A stretch of 27,801 bases of DNA from Candidatus Multiplicimicrobium inquinatum (GTDB taxonomy: Bacteria; Omnitrophota; Omnitrophia; Omnitrophales; Aquincolibacteriaceae): the NCBI GenBank assembly GCA_002344825.1, contig DDUN01000015.1, positions 1 through 27,801 of the forward strand. Direction: 5' to 3'. Under the pieces are notes generated by a model. It had not been told where the DNA came from. It did not search any database and saw only the letters and a program-made list of their open reading frames with translations. Position numbers and translations under genes: made by a program. Positions 21,584-27,801 of the stretch are shown here, in pieces (the stretch's first letter is position 1; each line of letters opens with the position of its first letter).

Positions 21584-22609
21584 ATGAAAATTATCGTGTT
21601 TATGAAAAATTGGGTGGGGGACACTTTTTTTCAATTTCCCGCGATTCAATTAATCAAAAAAAAATACCCCTCGGCGCAAATCACCTGCATTGCTCCGCCG
21701 CGCTGCCGCGAACTGCTTTTGGCGCATCCGGCTGTTTCAGAAGTGCTGGAGTTTGACGAGAAAACAACGCATCGGTCTTGGTTGAAGCGTTTTGCTTTTG
21801 TTCGTGAGCTGCGTTCCCGCGGGCCATGGGATCAAGCTTATCTGTTTCACCGCTCAAAATCACGCGCGATGCTGTTGGCTTTGTCCGGTGTAAAAGAACG
21901 CTTTGGTTACGGAAAAGGCCGCGGCTTTTGGCTGACGCATTCCGTTGCGGAACCCGAGCAAGCTTTACATCACGTAGATTATTTCTTGGAGTTATTGCGC
22001 GGCTGTGGCTATGAGCTTCCGGAAAAACCTTTTTATGAATTGCCGGTTTCGGAGACGGCACTTGAAAAAGCCAACCAACTTTTGAGCGAAGCCGGTATCG
22101 CGGGACAAAAGCATTTTGTTTGTTTCCATTTGGGCGCCAATTGGGCTCCTAAACGCTGGCCCGCGGAGCATTTCGCGGCTTTGGCGGAATTGATCGGGCA
22201 GAATTGGAAAATGCCGATTGTGGTCACCGGCAGCGCGGGCGACGCGCCGCTCTGGGAAGCGATGCGCCGCCATGTCAAAAATGCGCAGGTTATCTGCTTA
22301 ATCGGAAAAACCGGATTAGATTCTTTGGCAGCACTTTATTCTCAGGCCTCGCTTGTTGTTTCGGGTGATTCCGGGCCTATGCATATTGCGGTCGCTATGG
22401 GAACGCCGACTGTGGCTTTGTTTGGGCCGACCAGCCCTGATTTAACGGGGCCGCGCGGGCGAGGCGAGATGGTTGTTTTGAAGTTTGCGCCTCAGGGCGT
22501 TACGATTCCGTTTATTGGCGAAGAAAAAGACGCGCAGGATTGGCTTGCACAGATTTCACCCGCCCAAGTTTTGGATGCCATCCGGGCCAAGGGATGGATT
22601 CATGATTAA
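21584..22609 (+). CDS. GT9 glycosyltransferase, heptosyltransferase II (WaaF)-like
   Basis: The product has 341 residues from the ATG at 21584, which has AAAGGAAAG just upstream and starts with the family N-terminus MKIIVFMKNWVGDTFFQFPAI. An in-frame extension back to 21464 runs through repeat DNA and is rejected. NWVGD is the WaaF-type acceptor-site motif; HLGANWAPKRWP and SGDSGPMHIAVAMGTPTVALFGPTSP form the nucleotide-sugar half. It would transfer a heptose (or another sugar) to the inner LPS core in the cytoplasm. It is the first of four consecutive GT9 genes with overlapping ends; the next start lies eight bases inside it. Confidence 0.88.
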   Translation: MKIIVFMKNWVGDTFFQFPAIQLIKKKYPSAQITCIAPPRCRELLLAHPAVSEVLEFDEKTTHRSWLKRFAFVRELRSRGPWDQAYLFHRSKSRAMLLALSGVKERFGYGKGRGFWLTHSVAEPEQALHHVDYFLELLRGCGYELPEKPFYELPVSETALEKANQLLSEAGIAGQKHFVCFHLGANWAPKRWPAEHFAALAELIGQNWKMPIVVTGSAGDAPLWEAMRRHVKNAQVICLIGKTGLDSLAALYSQASLVVSGDSGPMHIAVAMGTPTVALFGPTSPDLTGPRGRGEMVVLKFAPQGVTIPFIGEEKDAQDWLAQISPAQVLDAIRAKGWIHD

Positions 22610-23573
22610 AGATAAAATTCCTTCCAAAATTTTGGTGATCACGCTTTCTAATTTGGGCGATGTGATTATGACGACACCCGTTGTGATGCGTTTGAAGCAA
22701 GAATTTCCCGATGCCGAAATTACGGTTGTGGTGGGTCCTAAAGCGCAAGGTCTTTTGCGCCAAAGCCAAAACATCAAAGAAGTTGTCGTTTACGATAAAC
22801 GCGGAAAACTGGAATCTAAAAAAGAATTTATCCGTTTGTTGCGCAAACAAGTTTGGGATTGGGTTGTGGATTTACGGCACACCGCAATTCCTGTGTTGGT
22901 AAAGTGTAAAAAACGCACGCCTCTTCTGAGAAGACACCGCAAAAAAATGAAGCGAGAAGCCCATTTGGAAGCTCTCGAATGGATGGGGTTAGAGACTCAA
23001 CCAACGGCGCCCTTTGATTTTTTTCAAAAAAGCGATGATGACAAAATGCTCGCTAAGTTAAAGGCGTTGGGTGTTGCTCAGAGCAAGGGTTGGATTGTGA
23101 TCGCGCCGGGCGCGGCAAGCGAGCGTAAAAGATGGCCGTCCAAGCAATTTCGGCAACTGGCGGAAAAGCTTGCGGCTCTCACGGGAAAAATAATTCTTCT
23201 GGCGGGTTCCCCCGAAGAAAAGCCCATTGCCCAAAAGGTAGCGCAGGGATTGGAAGCAAGCGCGGTGATTGTCGCGGGTGAAACAAATTTAGCGGAAAGC
23301 GCGGCGATGTTGTCGCGCGCATCACTTGTCATCGCGAATGACAGCGCGATGATGCATTTAGGTTTTGAGCTTCAGGTTCCGACCGTGGGAATTTTTGGTC
23401 CCACTGAGCATAAACTTTACGGGCATGTTGGGCCCAAATTTCGGATCGCAGCCTTGGATTCCAAGCTTTGCTCGTGCAATGACCACATAAAACCTAAAGC
23501 GGAACGATCCTGCTTTCATGGTTTAAATTCCGACCGCGTTTTTAAACTATGCGAAGAACTTTTGAAATCATGA
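22602..23573 (+). CDS. GT9 family glycosyltransferase
   Basis: The product has 323 residues from the ATG at 22602, which overlaps the preceding stop (ATGATTAA) and follows AAGGGATGG. The family start ILVITLSNLGDVIMTTPVVMRLK, the middle APGAASERKRWPSKQFRQLA, LLAGSPEEKPIA and NDSAMMHLGFELQVPTVGIFGPTEHKLYG are GT9 hallmarks (SNLGD acceptor loop, N-D-S-x-x-M-H-L nucleotide-sugar loop). A C-terminal Cys group (LCSCNDHIKPKAERSCFHG) resembles that of the GT4-GT9 fusion and may bind metal or form a structural cluster. A longer reading frame back to 22485 lies inside the previous gene and is rejected. Specific sugar unknown. Confidence 0.87.
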   Translation: MIKDKIPSKILVITLSNLGDVIMTTPVVMRLKQEFPDAEITVVVGPKAQGLLRQSQNIKEVVVYDKRGKLESKKEFIRLLRKQVWDWVVDLRHTAIPVLVKCKKRTPLLRRHRKKMKREAHLEALEWMGLETQPTAPFDFFQKSDDDKMLAKLKALGVAQSKGWIVIAPGAASERKRWPSKQFRQLAEKLAALTGKIILLAGSPEEKPIAQKVAQGLEASAVIVAGETNLAESAAMLSRASLVIANDSAMMHLGFELQVPTVGIFGPTEHKLYGHVGPKFRIAALDSKLCSCNDHIKPKAERSCFHGLNSDRVFKLCEELLKS

Positions 23574-24682
23574 AACAAGAAACAAGAAACAAGAAACAGG
23601 ACAGAAACAACAAAGAAGATTTAAATCTTGGTTTTTGGTTCTTGGTTCCTGGTTCTAAAATCCGTCCGTCGCGGATTTTAATTACACGCACCGATCGTAT
23701 CGGCGATTTGGTTGTCAGCACGCCGATTTTTGAACTTATTAAAAAGAAATATCCGCAAAGCCATTTAGCGGTTTGTATTTTCAGTGAACATCGCGAGCTT
23801 GTGAGCGGTAATCCGTTCGTGGACGAAGTGATTCTTTACGAGAAAAAAGACGCGCAAAAAAACTGGATCGGGCAATGGCGTTTCGCGCGGGAAATTCACG
23901 CCAAGAAGTTTGACGCAGTTATTCATTTGCACGCGACCAACCGCATGCATATCATGAGTTGGCTCGCGGGAGTTCCTGTCAGGATCGGATATGACCGCCG
24001 CGCTTCCTGGGCTTTAACCCAGGTTTATCCCTATGACAAAAAAGAGGGATTGAAGCATGAGACAAACTATCTGACTGATCTTGTTTGTGCCTCTGGGTTT
24101 TCAGTCCAACCGGCGGAGCCGGTTTTGCCTTATGTTCCCGTGACACAGGGCAATCGACTTTCCGTTTCTAATTTATTGCAACATCTGAGTGTCGAGGTCG
24201 ATGAACCGATTGCGGTGATCCATCCTTCCGCGAGCGATGTTTCAAAAATGTGGCCCGCAGAAAAGTTTTCCGAATTCTTAAAGCAATACGTGTCCGGAAA
24301 AGTTCGATGGATTGCGGTCGGTGATGCCAAAGCCGCGGAGCAAACAGCGCTTATTTCAAAGTTAAGCGGTTTACCGGTGATTGATATGTGCGGAAAGCTT
24401 TCGCTCGGAATGCTTGCGGCTCTTTTTGAAAAAGCTAATCTGGTGGTTTCCAATGATTCGGGTCCGGCGCATATCGCAGCGGCGGTAGGTGCCCCCACGG
24501 TTTCTATTTTTGGAAGATGGCAGCCGGGTATGAATGCCGAACGGTGGAAACCCAATGGCAGAAAAGCCATCGTGGTGACACCTCAGCTCGAATCGATTCC
24601 TGTCGCGGAAAGGAAGTTTACTTATGTTGATCTCATTTCAGTTGAGCAAGTGCTTGATGCGGTTAAAAAGGTAAGCGCATGA
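23570..24682 (+). CDS. GT9 family glycosyltransferase with repeat-encoded N-terminus
   Basis: The product has 370 residues from the ATG at 23570 in an ATGA overlap with the preceding stop; ATG at 23549 would add seven residues. Residues 2-30 (KQETRNKKQ..., then LGFWFLVPGS) are encoded by a long palindromic heptad repeat and are not part of the enzyme fold. The GT9 domain starts at about residue 34, ILITRTDRIGDLVVSTPIFELIKKKYP, and continues with VIHPSASDVSKMWPAEKF and SNDSGPAHIAAAVGAPTVSIFGR. The likely ancestral start, just before RPSRILITRTDRIGD, has been displaced. The Shine-Dalgarno is weak, so expression may depend on coupling to the gene before it, or on a cryptic start beyond the repeat. 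Sugar unknown. Confidence 0.85.
   Translation: MKQETRNKKQDRNNKEDLNLGFWFLVPGSKIRPSRILITRTDRIGDLVVSTPIFELIKKKYPQSHLAVCIFSEHRELVSGNPFVDEVILYEKKDAQKNWIGQWRFAREIHAKKFDAVIHLHATNRMHIMSWLAGVPVRIGYDRRASWALTQVYPYDKKEGLKHETNYLTDLVCASGFSVQPAEPVLPYVPVTQGNRLSVSNLLQHLSVEVDEPIAVIHPSASDVSKMWPAEKFSEFLKQYVSGKVRWIAVGDAKAAEQTALISKLSGLPVIDMCGKLSLGMLAALFEKANLVVSNDSGPAHIAAAVGAPTVSIFGRWQPGMNAERWKPNGRKAIVVTPQLESIPVAERKFTYVDLISVEQVLDAVKKVSA
23572..23656. repeat. heptad-based long palindrome, copy 2, inside a coding region
   Basis: The left arm is GAAACAA repeated about four times; the right arm is TTGGTTC-type units (GGTTCTTGGTTCCTGGTTCT); the centre GATTTAAATC is itself palindromic. Each seven-base unit pairs with one A-G mismatch, so the stem is regular but imperfect. 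The unit is the same type as at 13289-13359. Confidence 0.75.
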
Positions 24683-25746
24683 TTCGCCGTGTTTTGGTGG
24701 TTCAACCCTACGGCATCGGCGATTTGCTTTTTATTACGCCGGTTTTGCGCGCGCTGAGGCTGATTCCCACGGTACAGCGGGTTGATTTGATGATCGGATC
24801 GCGCACGCGCGCGGTGATTCAGGCGAATCCGCATGTGAATGATGTTCTCGTCATCGATAAAGATAAAATGCACGCAAATTCGAGAACCGAAAACTTTCGG
24901 TTTCTTCGGATGCTCGGAAAAGATCTGAAAAAAAACAGATATGATTTACTGCTCGATTATTCGATTCGCGGTGAATACGCTTTTTTAGGACAGTTTTTTC
25001 TGGGTATATCCAAGCGTGCCGGGTACGCCTATAAAAACCGCGCTTTTTTTCATAATATCCGTTTGCCGATTCCCGATGGTTTTCAGGGGAGGCATGCCGT
25101 GGATTATGCCTGCGACTTAGCCGAGCAAGCCGGGGTAACGGTGAAAGATCGTTTCGTTGAGTTTTTCTTTTCACAAAATCAATCACACACCTTAGGCGCG
25201 GTTTTAACGCCGCGGCTTCCCGCTGACTATATCGCCTTAAGTTTGGGCGGCGGTGAATCTTGGGGGAAAGACGCGCATTTGAAACGTTGGAGCGTTGAAA
25301 AATTTGCGGCATTGGCCCAATATTTTTTAGACAGAAAAATTTCCAAAAAAATATTACTGATCGGCAGTGCGGGTGAAAGGGAGTTAGCGGAAGAGTTTTT
25401 AAAATCAAATGTTGCCGCGGAGGATTGGACGGGCAAACTTTCGATTCCCGAAACGGCTTGGGTCATTAAGAAGGCACGTTTTTTTATGGGGAATGACGGC
25501 GGGCTCTTACATTTGGCGCGGGCGGTGTTTAAGCCGGCTATCGGTATTTATGGTCCCGCGGATCCGCAAGTGTACGGACCTTATCCTCAAGGGGTTGATT
25601 CCGCCGCGATCTATCAGCCTTCTGCCGATGGAAAGCCCCGTTATTTTAAGTTTCGGTATGATCCGCAAGATTCCAGCTTGGAAAAACTAACAGTCCAGGC
25701 GGCGATTGAAATTTTAGAGCGGCAAAAATTTTCTTTTTCCGCGTGA
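24679..25746 (+). CDS. GT9 family glycosyltransferase
   Basis: The product has 355 residues, starting in an ATGA overlap. VLVVQPYGIGDLLFITPVLRALR is the N-terminal GT9 motif; LSLGGGESWGKDAHLKRW, KILLIGSAGERELAEEF and GNDGGLLHLARAVFKPAIGIYGPADPQVYGPYP form the C-terminal half. Here the usual N-D-S-G-x-x-H reads N-D-G-G-L-L-H, a small change in the sugar-nucleotide loop that could shift donor choice. It is the last of five GT9 modules counted from the GT4-GT9 fusion. Its stop codon TGA lies within the extended -10 of the purK promoter, so the LPS unit and the purine unit touch. Confidence 0.86.
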   Translation: MIRRVLVVQPYGIGDLLFITPVLRALRLIPTVQRVDLMIGSRTRAVIQANPHVNDVLVIDKDKMHANSRTENFRFLRMLGKDLKKNRYDLLLDYSIRGEYAFLGQFFLGISKRAGYAYKNRAFFHNIRLPIPDGFQGRHAVDYACDLAEQAGVTVKDRFVEFFFSQNQSHTLGAVLTPRLPADYIALSLGGGESWGKDAHLKRWSVEKFAALAQYFLDRKISKKILLIGSAGERELAEEFLKSNVAAEDWTGKLSIPETAWVIKKARFFMGNDGGLLHLARAVFKPAIGIYGPADPQVYGPYPQGVDSAAIYQPSADGKPRYFKFRYDPQDSSLEKLTVQAAIEILERQKFSFSA

Positions 25747-25752
25747 TATAAT
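25744..25752 (+). promoter_or_regulatory. extended -10 promoter (TGATATAAT) of purK
   Basis: TG-A-TATAAT is a perfect extended -10; its first three bases are the stop codon of the preceding GT9 gene. Transcription would start near 25759, about eight bases before the purK ATG at 25767, too close for a Shine-Dalgarno, and none is seen. No good -35 is present, as is usual for extended -10 promoters. Confidence 0.5.
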
Positions 25753-25766
25753 CCTGAATTCTCATT

Positions 25767-26921
25767 ATGACGAACAAAGTAATTTCAGATTTTAAATTAG
25801 GCGTGCTCGGCGGCGGCCAATTGGGCAAGATGTTGACCTTGGCCGCAAGCCAATGGGGATTGAGAACCGCCATTTTGGACGCGGGACAAGATATGCCCGC
25901 GGCGCCGGTTTGCCAGGAGTTTGTTCAGGGCGATTTTCGCGACTTCGAAACAGTGTATCGTTTCGGAAAAACCGTGGATTTGCTCACCATCGAAATTGAG
26001 CAGATTAATATTGATGCCCTTGAGAAACTCGAAAAAGAAGGCGTGCGTGTTTTTCCCAGCCCCGCGAATTTACGCGTCATCCAGGACAAAGCCGTTCAGA
26101 CGCAATTTTTAATCGACCAGAAAATTCCCAAACCTGCCTATCTGACTTTTTCATCGCCCGCCGAAATCCGTCAGGCGATTGATGCCGGTAAAGTCCGTTT
26201 TCCGTTTGTACAAAAATTGCGCAAGTTTGGCTATGATGGTCGAGGTGTCCGCGTTATCCGTTCAGAAAAAGACTTGTCCCAGCTTTTAGAAGGCGAAACG
26301 ATGACTGAAGATTGCGTCGCGATCGATAAAGAGCTTTCCGTGATTGTGGCGCGCAATAGTAGTGGGGAAGTTGCGGCGTATCCGGCCGTGGAAATGGTGT
26401 TTAACCCCGAAGCCAATTTGGTGGATTATTTGGTTTGCCCCGCGGAGATTACTCCGGCCATTGAAAAAGAAGCGGAGATGCTCGCTAAAAAAATCGCGGG
26501 CGCGCTCAATTTAATCGGAATTCTTGCGGTGGAAATGTTTTTGGATAAGCAGGGCAAGCTGTGGGTGAATGAGTTGGCTCCGCGCCCGCATAACAGCGGA
26601 CATCAAACCATTGAAAGCAGTTTTACTTCCCAGTATGAACAGCATTTGCGCGCGATTCTCAACTTTCCGCTTGGGAGCACGGCCACCAAAATGCCGTCGG
26701 TGATGATTAATTTGTTGGGCGAAGCAGGCTTCTCAGGACCGGCTGTTTATGAAGGCCTGAAAGAGTGCCTGGCGATCGAAGGCGTGAAGATTCATATTTA
26801 CGGAAAAAAAGAAACACGGCCTTTCCGCAAAATGGGACATGTCACAGTTTTAGATTTTAAACGCGAGCGCGCGCTTGAAAAAGCAAGGCGTGTTCGGCAA
26901 ACCATCAAGGTGAAAGCATGA
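25767..26921 (+). CDS. purK: N5-carboxyaminoimidazole ribonucleotide synthase
   Basis: The product has 384 residues, an ATP-grasp enzyme that carboxylates AIR with bicarbonate and ATP in purine synthesis. Motifs: LGVLGGGQLGKMLTLAA at the N-terminus, VFPSPANLRVIQDKAVQTQFL, KLRKFGYDGRGV, AVEMFLDKQGKLWVNELAPRPHNSGHQTIE. LLTIEIEQINIDAL replaces the Enterobacteria-type T-x-E-x-E-N stretch and resembles the PurK of Bacteroidetes. The C-terminal RPFRKMGHVTVL is conserved. The start has no Shine-Dalgarno; the promoter position suggests a leader of about eight bases or none. It overlaps purE by ATGA, the usual purEK pair in reversed order. Confidence 0.95.
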   Translation: MTNKVISDFKLGVLGGGQLGKMLTLAASQWGLRTAILDAGQDMPAAPVCQEFVQGDFRDFETVYRFGKTVDLLTIEIEQINIDALEKLEKEGVRVFPSPANLRVIQDKAVQTQFLIDQKIPKPAYLTFSSPAEIRQAIDAGKVRFPFVQKLRKFGYDGRGVRVIRSEKDLSQLLEGETMTEDCVAIDKELSVIVARNSSGEVAAYPAVEMVFNPEANLVDYLVCPAEITPAIEKEAEMLAKKIAGALNLIGILAVEMFLDKQGKLWVNELAPRPHNSGHQTIESSFTSQYEQHLRAILNFPLGSTATKMPSVMINLLGEAGFSGPAVYEGLKECLAIEGVKIHIYGKKETRPFRKMGHVTVLDFKRERALEKARRVRQTIKVKA

Positions 26922-27451
26922 AAAAGACAGCAGGGCGTCCGCAAGTCGCGATTATCATGGGCTCGGATTCAGATTTGGCTGTGATGGGGGATGCTGCTGA
27001 AATTTTGGAAAGCTTTGGAATCGGTGTTGAGCTAACCGTGGTTTCCGCGCATCGTACTCCTGACCGTTTGTTTCAATACTCCAAGAAAGCGCATACGCGC
27101 GGAATCCGGGTTATTATCGCCGGCGCGGGCGGTGCGGCGCATCTTCCGGGCATGGCGGCGGCTTTGTCCCCCTTACCCGTGATCGGTGTTCCGATTAAAT
27201 CCAGCAATTCGGTGGGTGGGGTGGATTCACTTTTATCGATTGTGCAAATGCCCGCGGGAGTACCGGTTGCCACTGTCGCGATTAACGGCGCGAAGAACGC
27301 GGGAATTTTGGCGGCGCAAATTATTGGTTCCTCTAACGCTGCAATTTTGAAAAAAATGATCGTCTACAAAAGTAAGCTGAATAAAGAAGTGCTTGTGAAG
27401 GTCAAAAAACTTCAAAGTTTCGGATACAAGAATTACGGGAAGAAGAAGTAG
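26918..27451 (+). CDS. purE: N5-carboxyaminoimidazole ribonucleotide mutase
   Basis: The product has 177 residues. Class I PurE moves the carboxylate of N5-CAIR to C4, giving CAIR, the step after PurK. Motifs IIMGSDSDLAVMGDA, VVSAHRTPDRL with the catalytic His, and AGAGGAAHLPGMAAALSPLPVIGVP are complete; the presence of purK and the GSDSD form mark it as class I. The chain has an extra basic C-terminal end (QSFGYKNYGKKK). AAGGTGA lies shortly before the ATG. It is the last gene on this side of the window. Confidence 0.96.
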   Translation: MKKTAGRPQVAIIMGSDSDLAVMGDAAEILESFGIGVELTVVSAHRTPDRLFQYSKKAHTRGIRVIIAGAGGAAHLPGMAAALSPLPVIGVPIKSSNSVGGVDSLLSIVQMPAGVPVATVAINGAKNAGILAAQIIGSSNAAILKKMIVYKSKLNKEVLVKVKKLQSFGYKNYGKKK

Positions 27452-27801
27452 TTAGTTGATACAGGGAGGACTTGGTCCCTTTCGTTCGCTCTCTCGCTAG
27501 CCGCTCGGGCTCACTTCAGGTGACCGCCCGCTCCTCCTAAAGACTTCGCTTCTCAAAAACCTGACATTAAGTCAGGTTTATTGTTCAGCTCAGCGATAAG
27601 ATTTTGTCGTTGCTCCCTTCAAGTCCTGAGAGGACTAATGGCGCCTTCCACTCATGTCCGCTAGTCGCGGCATTTGTTTCAGGTCGGCCACTCGGTTCGC
27701 CTGGAATTCCTTCGCTAAGACATGACGTGAGTCATGTCGTGCTGCGCTCAGTCATCAGAAAGAGTTACGAACCTCACTTCAAGTCCTCTCCAGGGCAGTT
27801 A
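27452..27801. other. hairpin-rich non-coding region
   Basis: No open reading frame with a start signal is visible. It holds several perfect small hairpins: AAACCTGAC-ATTAA-GTCAGGTTT (27557-27579), AGTCCT-GAG-AGGACT (27622-27636) and GACATGAC-GTGA-GTCATGTC (27719-27738). GAGGACTTG (27466-27474) is the complement of CAAGTCCTC (27780-27788), which could close the whole region over about 320 bases. CTTCAAGTCCT occurs twice in direct orientation. The first hairpin is followed by a weak T-stretch and may serve as the purE terminator. Confidence 0.6.

Noticed and set aside
22485..22601. Upstream extension of the next GT9 frame by 39 codons
   Set aside because: It lies inside the previous gene; the ATG at 22602 overlaps the stop and gives the normal GT9 start.
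24851..25408. Minus-strand 185-codon open frame inside the last GT9 gene
   Set aside because: Antisense to well-conserved GT9 motifs; the translation is Arg/Pro-rich, typical of a shadow frame.

Overview
The window reads as chromosomal DNA of a Gram-negative, slow-evolving free-living type of bacterium. It carries the lipid A/Kdo steps waaA and lpxK, a late acyltransferase and a run of heptosyltransferase-type (GT9) enzymes, so the cell has an outer membrane with LPS. The mix of gene order, the acyltransferase-ELM1 and GT4-GT9 fusions, and the dense palindromic intergenic repeats looks most like Candidatus Omnitrophota (OP3). That taxonomic guess is inference from recalled patterns, not a search result. 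No phage, plasmid or insertion-sequence transposase genes were seen.

Layout. (1) 1-166: repeat DNA with a perfect 32-bp palindrome. (2) 167-1402, minus strand: exported glucoamylase-like (PF10091/COG5368) protein. (3) 1480-10263, plus strand, tightly packed: a one-carbon folate block (FTCD_C/FchA-type cyclohydrolase, FolD, and PanB, which consumes methylene-THF), a degenerate receiver-GGDEF-MshEN protein, then a tetrapyrrole block (HemX/CcsA-like membrane protein, hemA, hemC, cobA/hemD fusion). Most junctions from panB onward are 1-4 bp stop/start overlaps, which suggests translational coupling. (4) 10282-14851: single genes separated by structured repeats: a small membrane-anchored hypothetical (minus strand), dprA, an RDD membrane protein, a coiled-coil hypothetical, a solitary thiS and a Xer recombinase. 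(5) 14852-25746: LPS assembly: waaA, lpxK, an LpxL-like acyltransferase fused to an ELM1 domain, a GT4-GT9 fusion, and four more GT9 genes, again mostly overlapping. (6) 25767-27451: purK-purE. (7) 27452-27801: no gene, many small hairpins.

The two observations I rate highest are these. First, FolD has lost all three residues of the cyclohydrolase centre (Lys54 to Gln, Gln98 to Ser, Asp121 to Glu in E. coli numbering, which coincides here) while sitting directly after a gene of the FTCD_C/FchA cyclohydrolase family; this suggests that the bifunctional enzyme has been split over two genes. Second, two intergenic elements of exactly 125 bp (10282-10406 plus strand, 14701-14825 minus strand) share short motifs at the junctions but have different, internally complementary stems, i.e. 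compensatory change that points to a selected folded RNA or single-stranded DNA. A third, divergent relative may lie at 53-138. Other palindromic repeats have entered coding sequence: an extra segment of about 20 residues in WaaA and the first 30 residues of one GT9 protein are repeat-encoded.

Limits: everything is read by eye from one window. Family names rest on visible motifs, sugar and acceptor specificities of the glycosyltransferases cannot be assigned, and promoter calls are consensus matches only.
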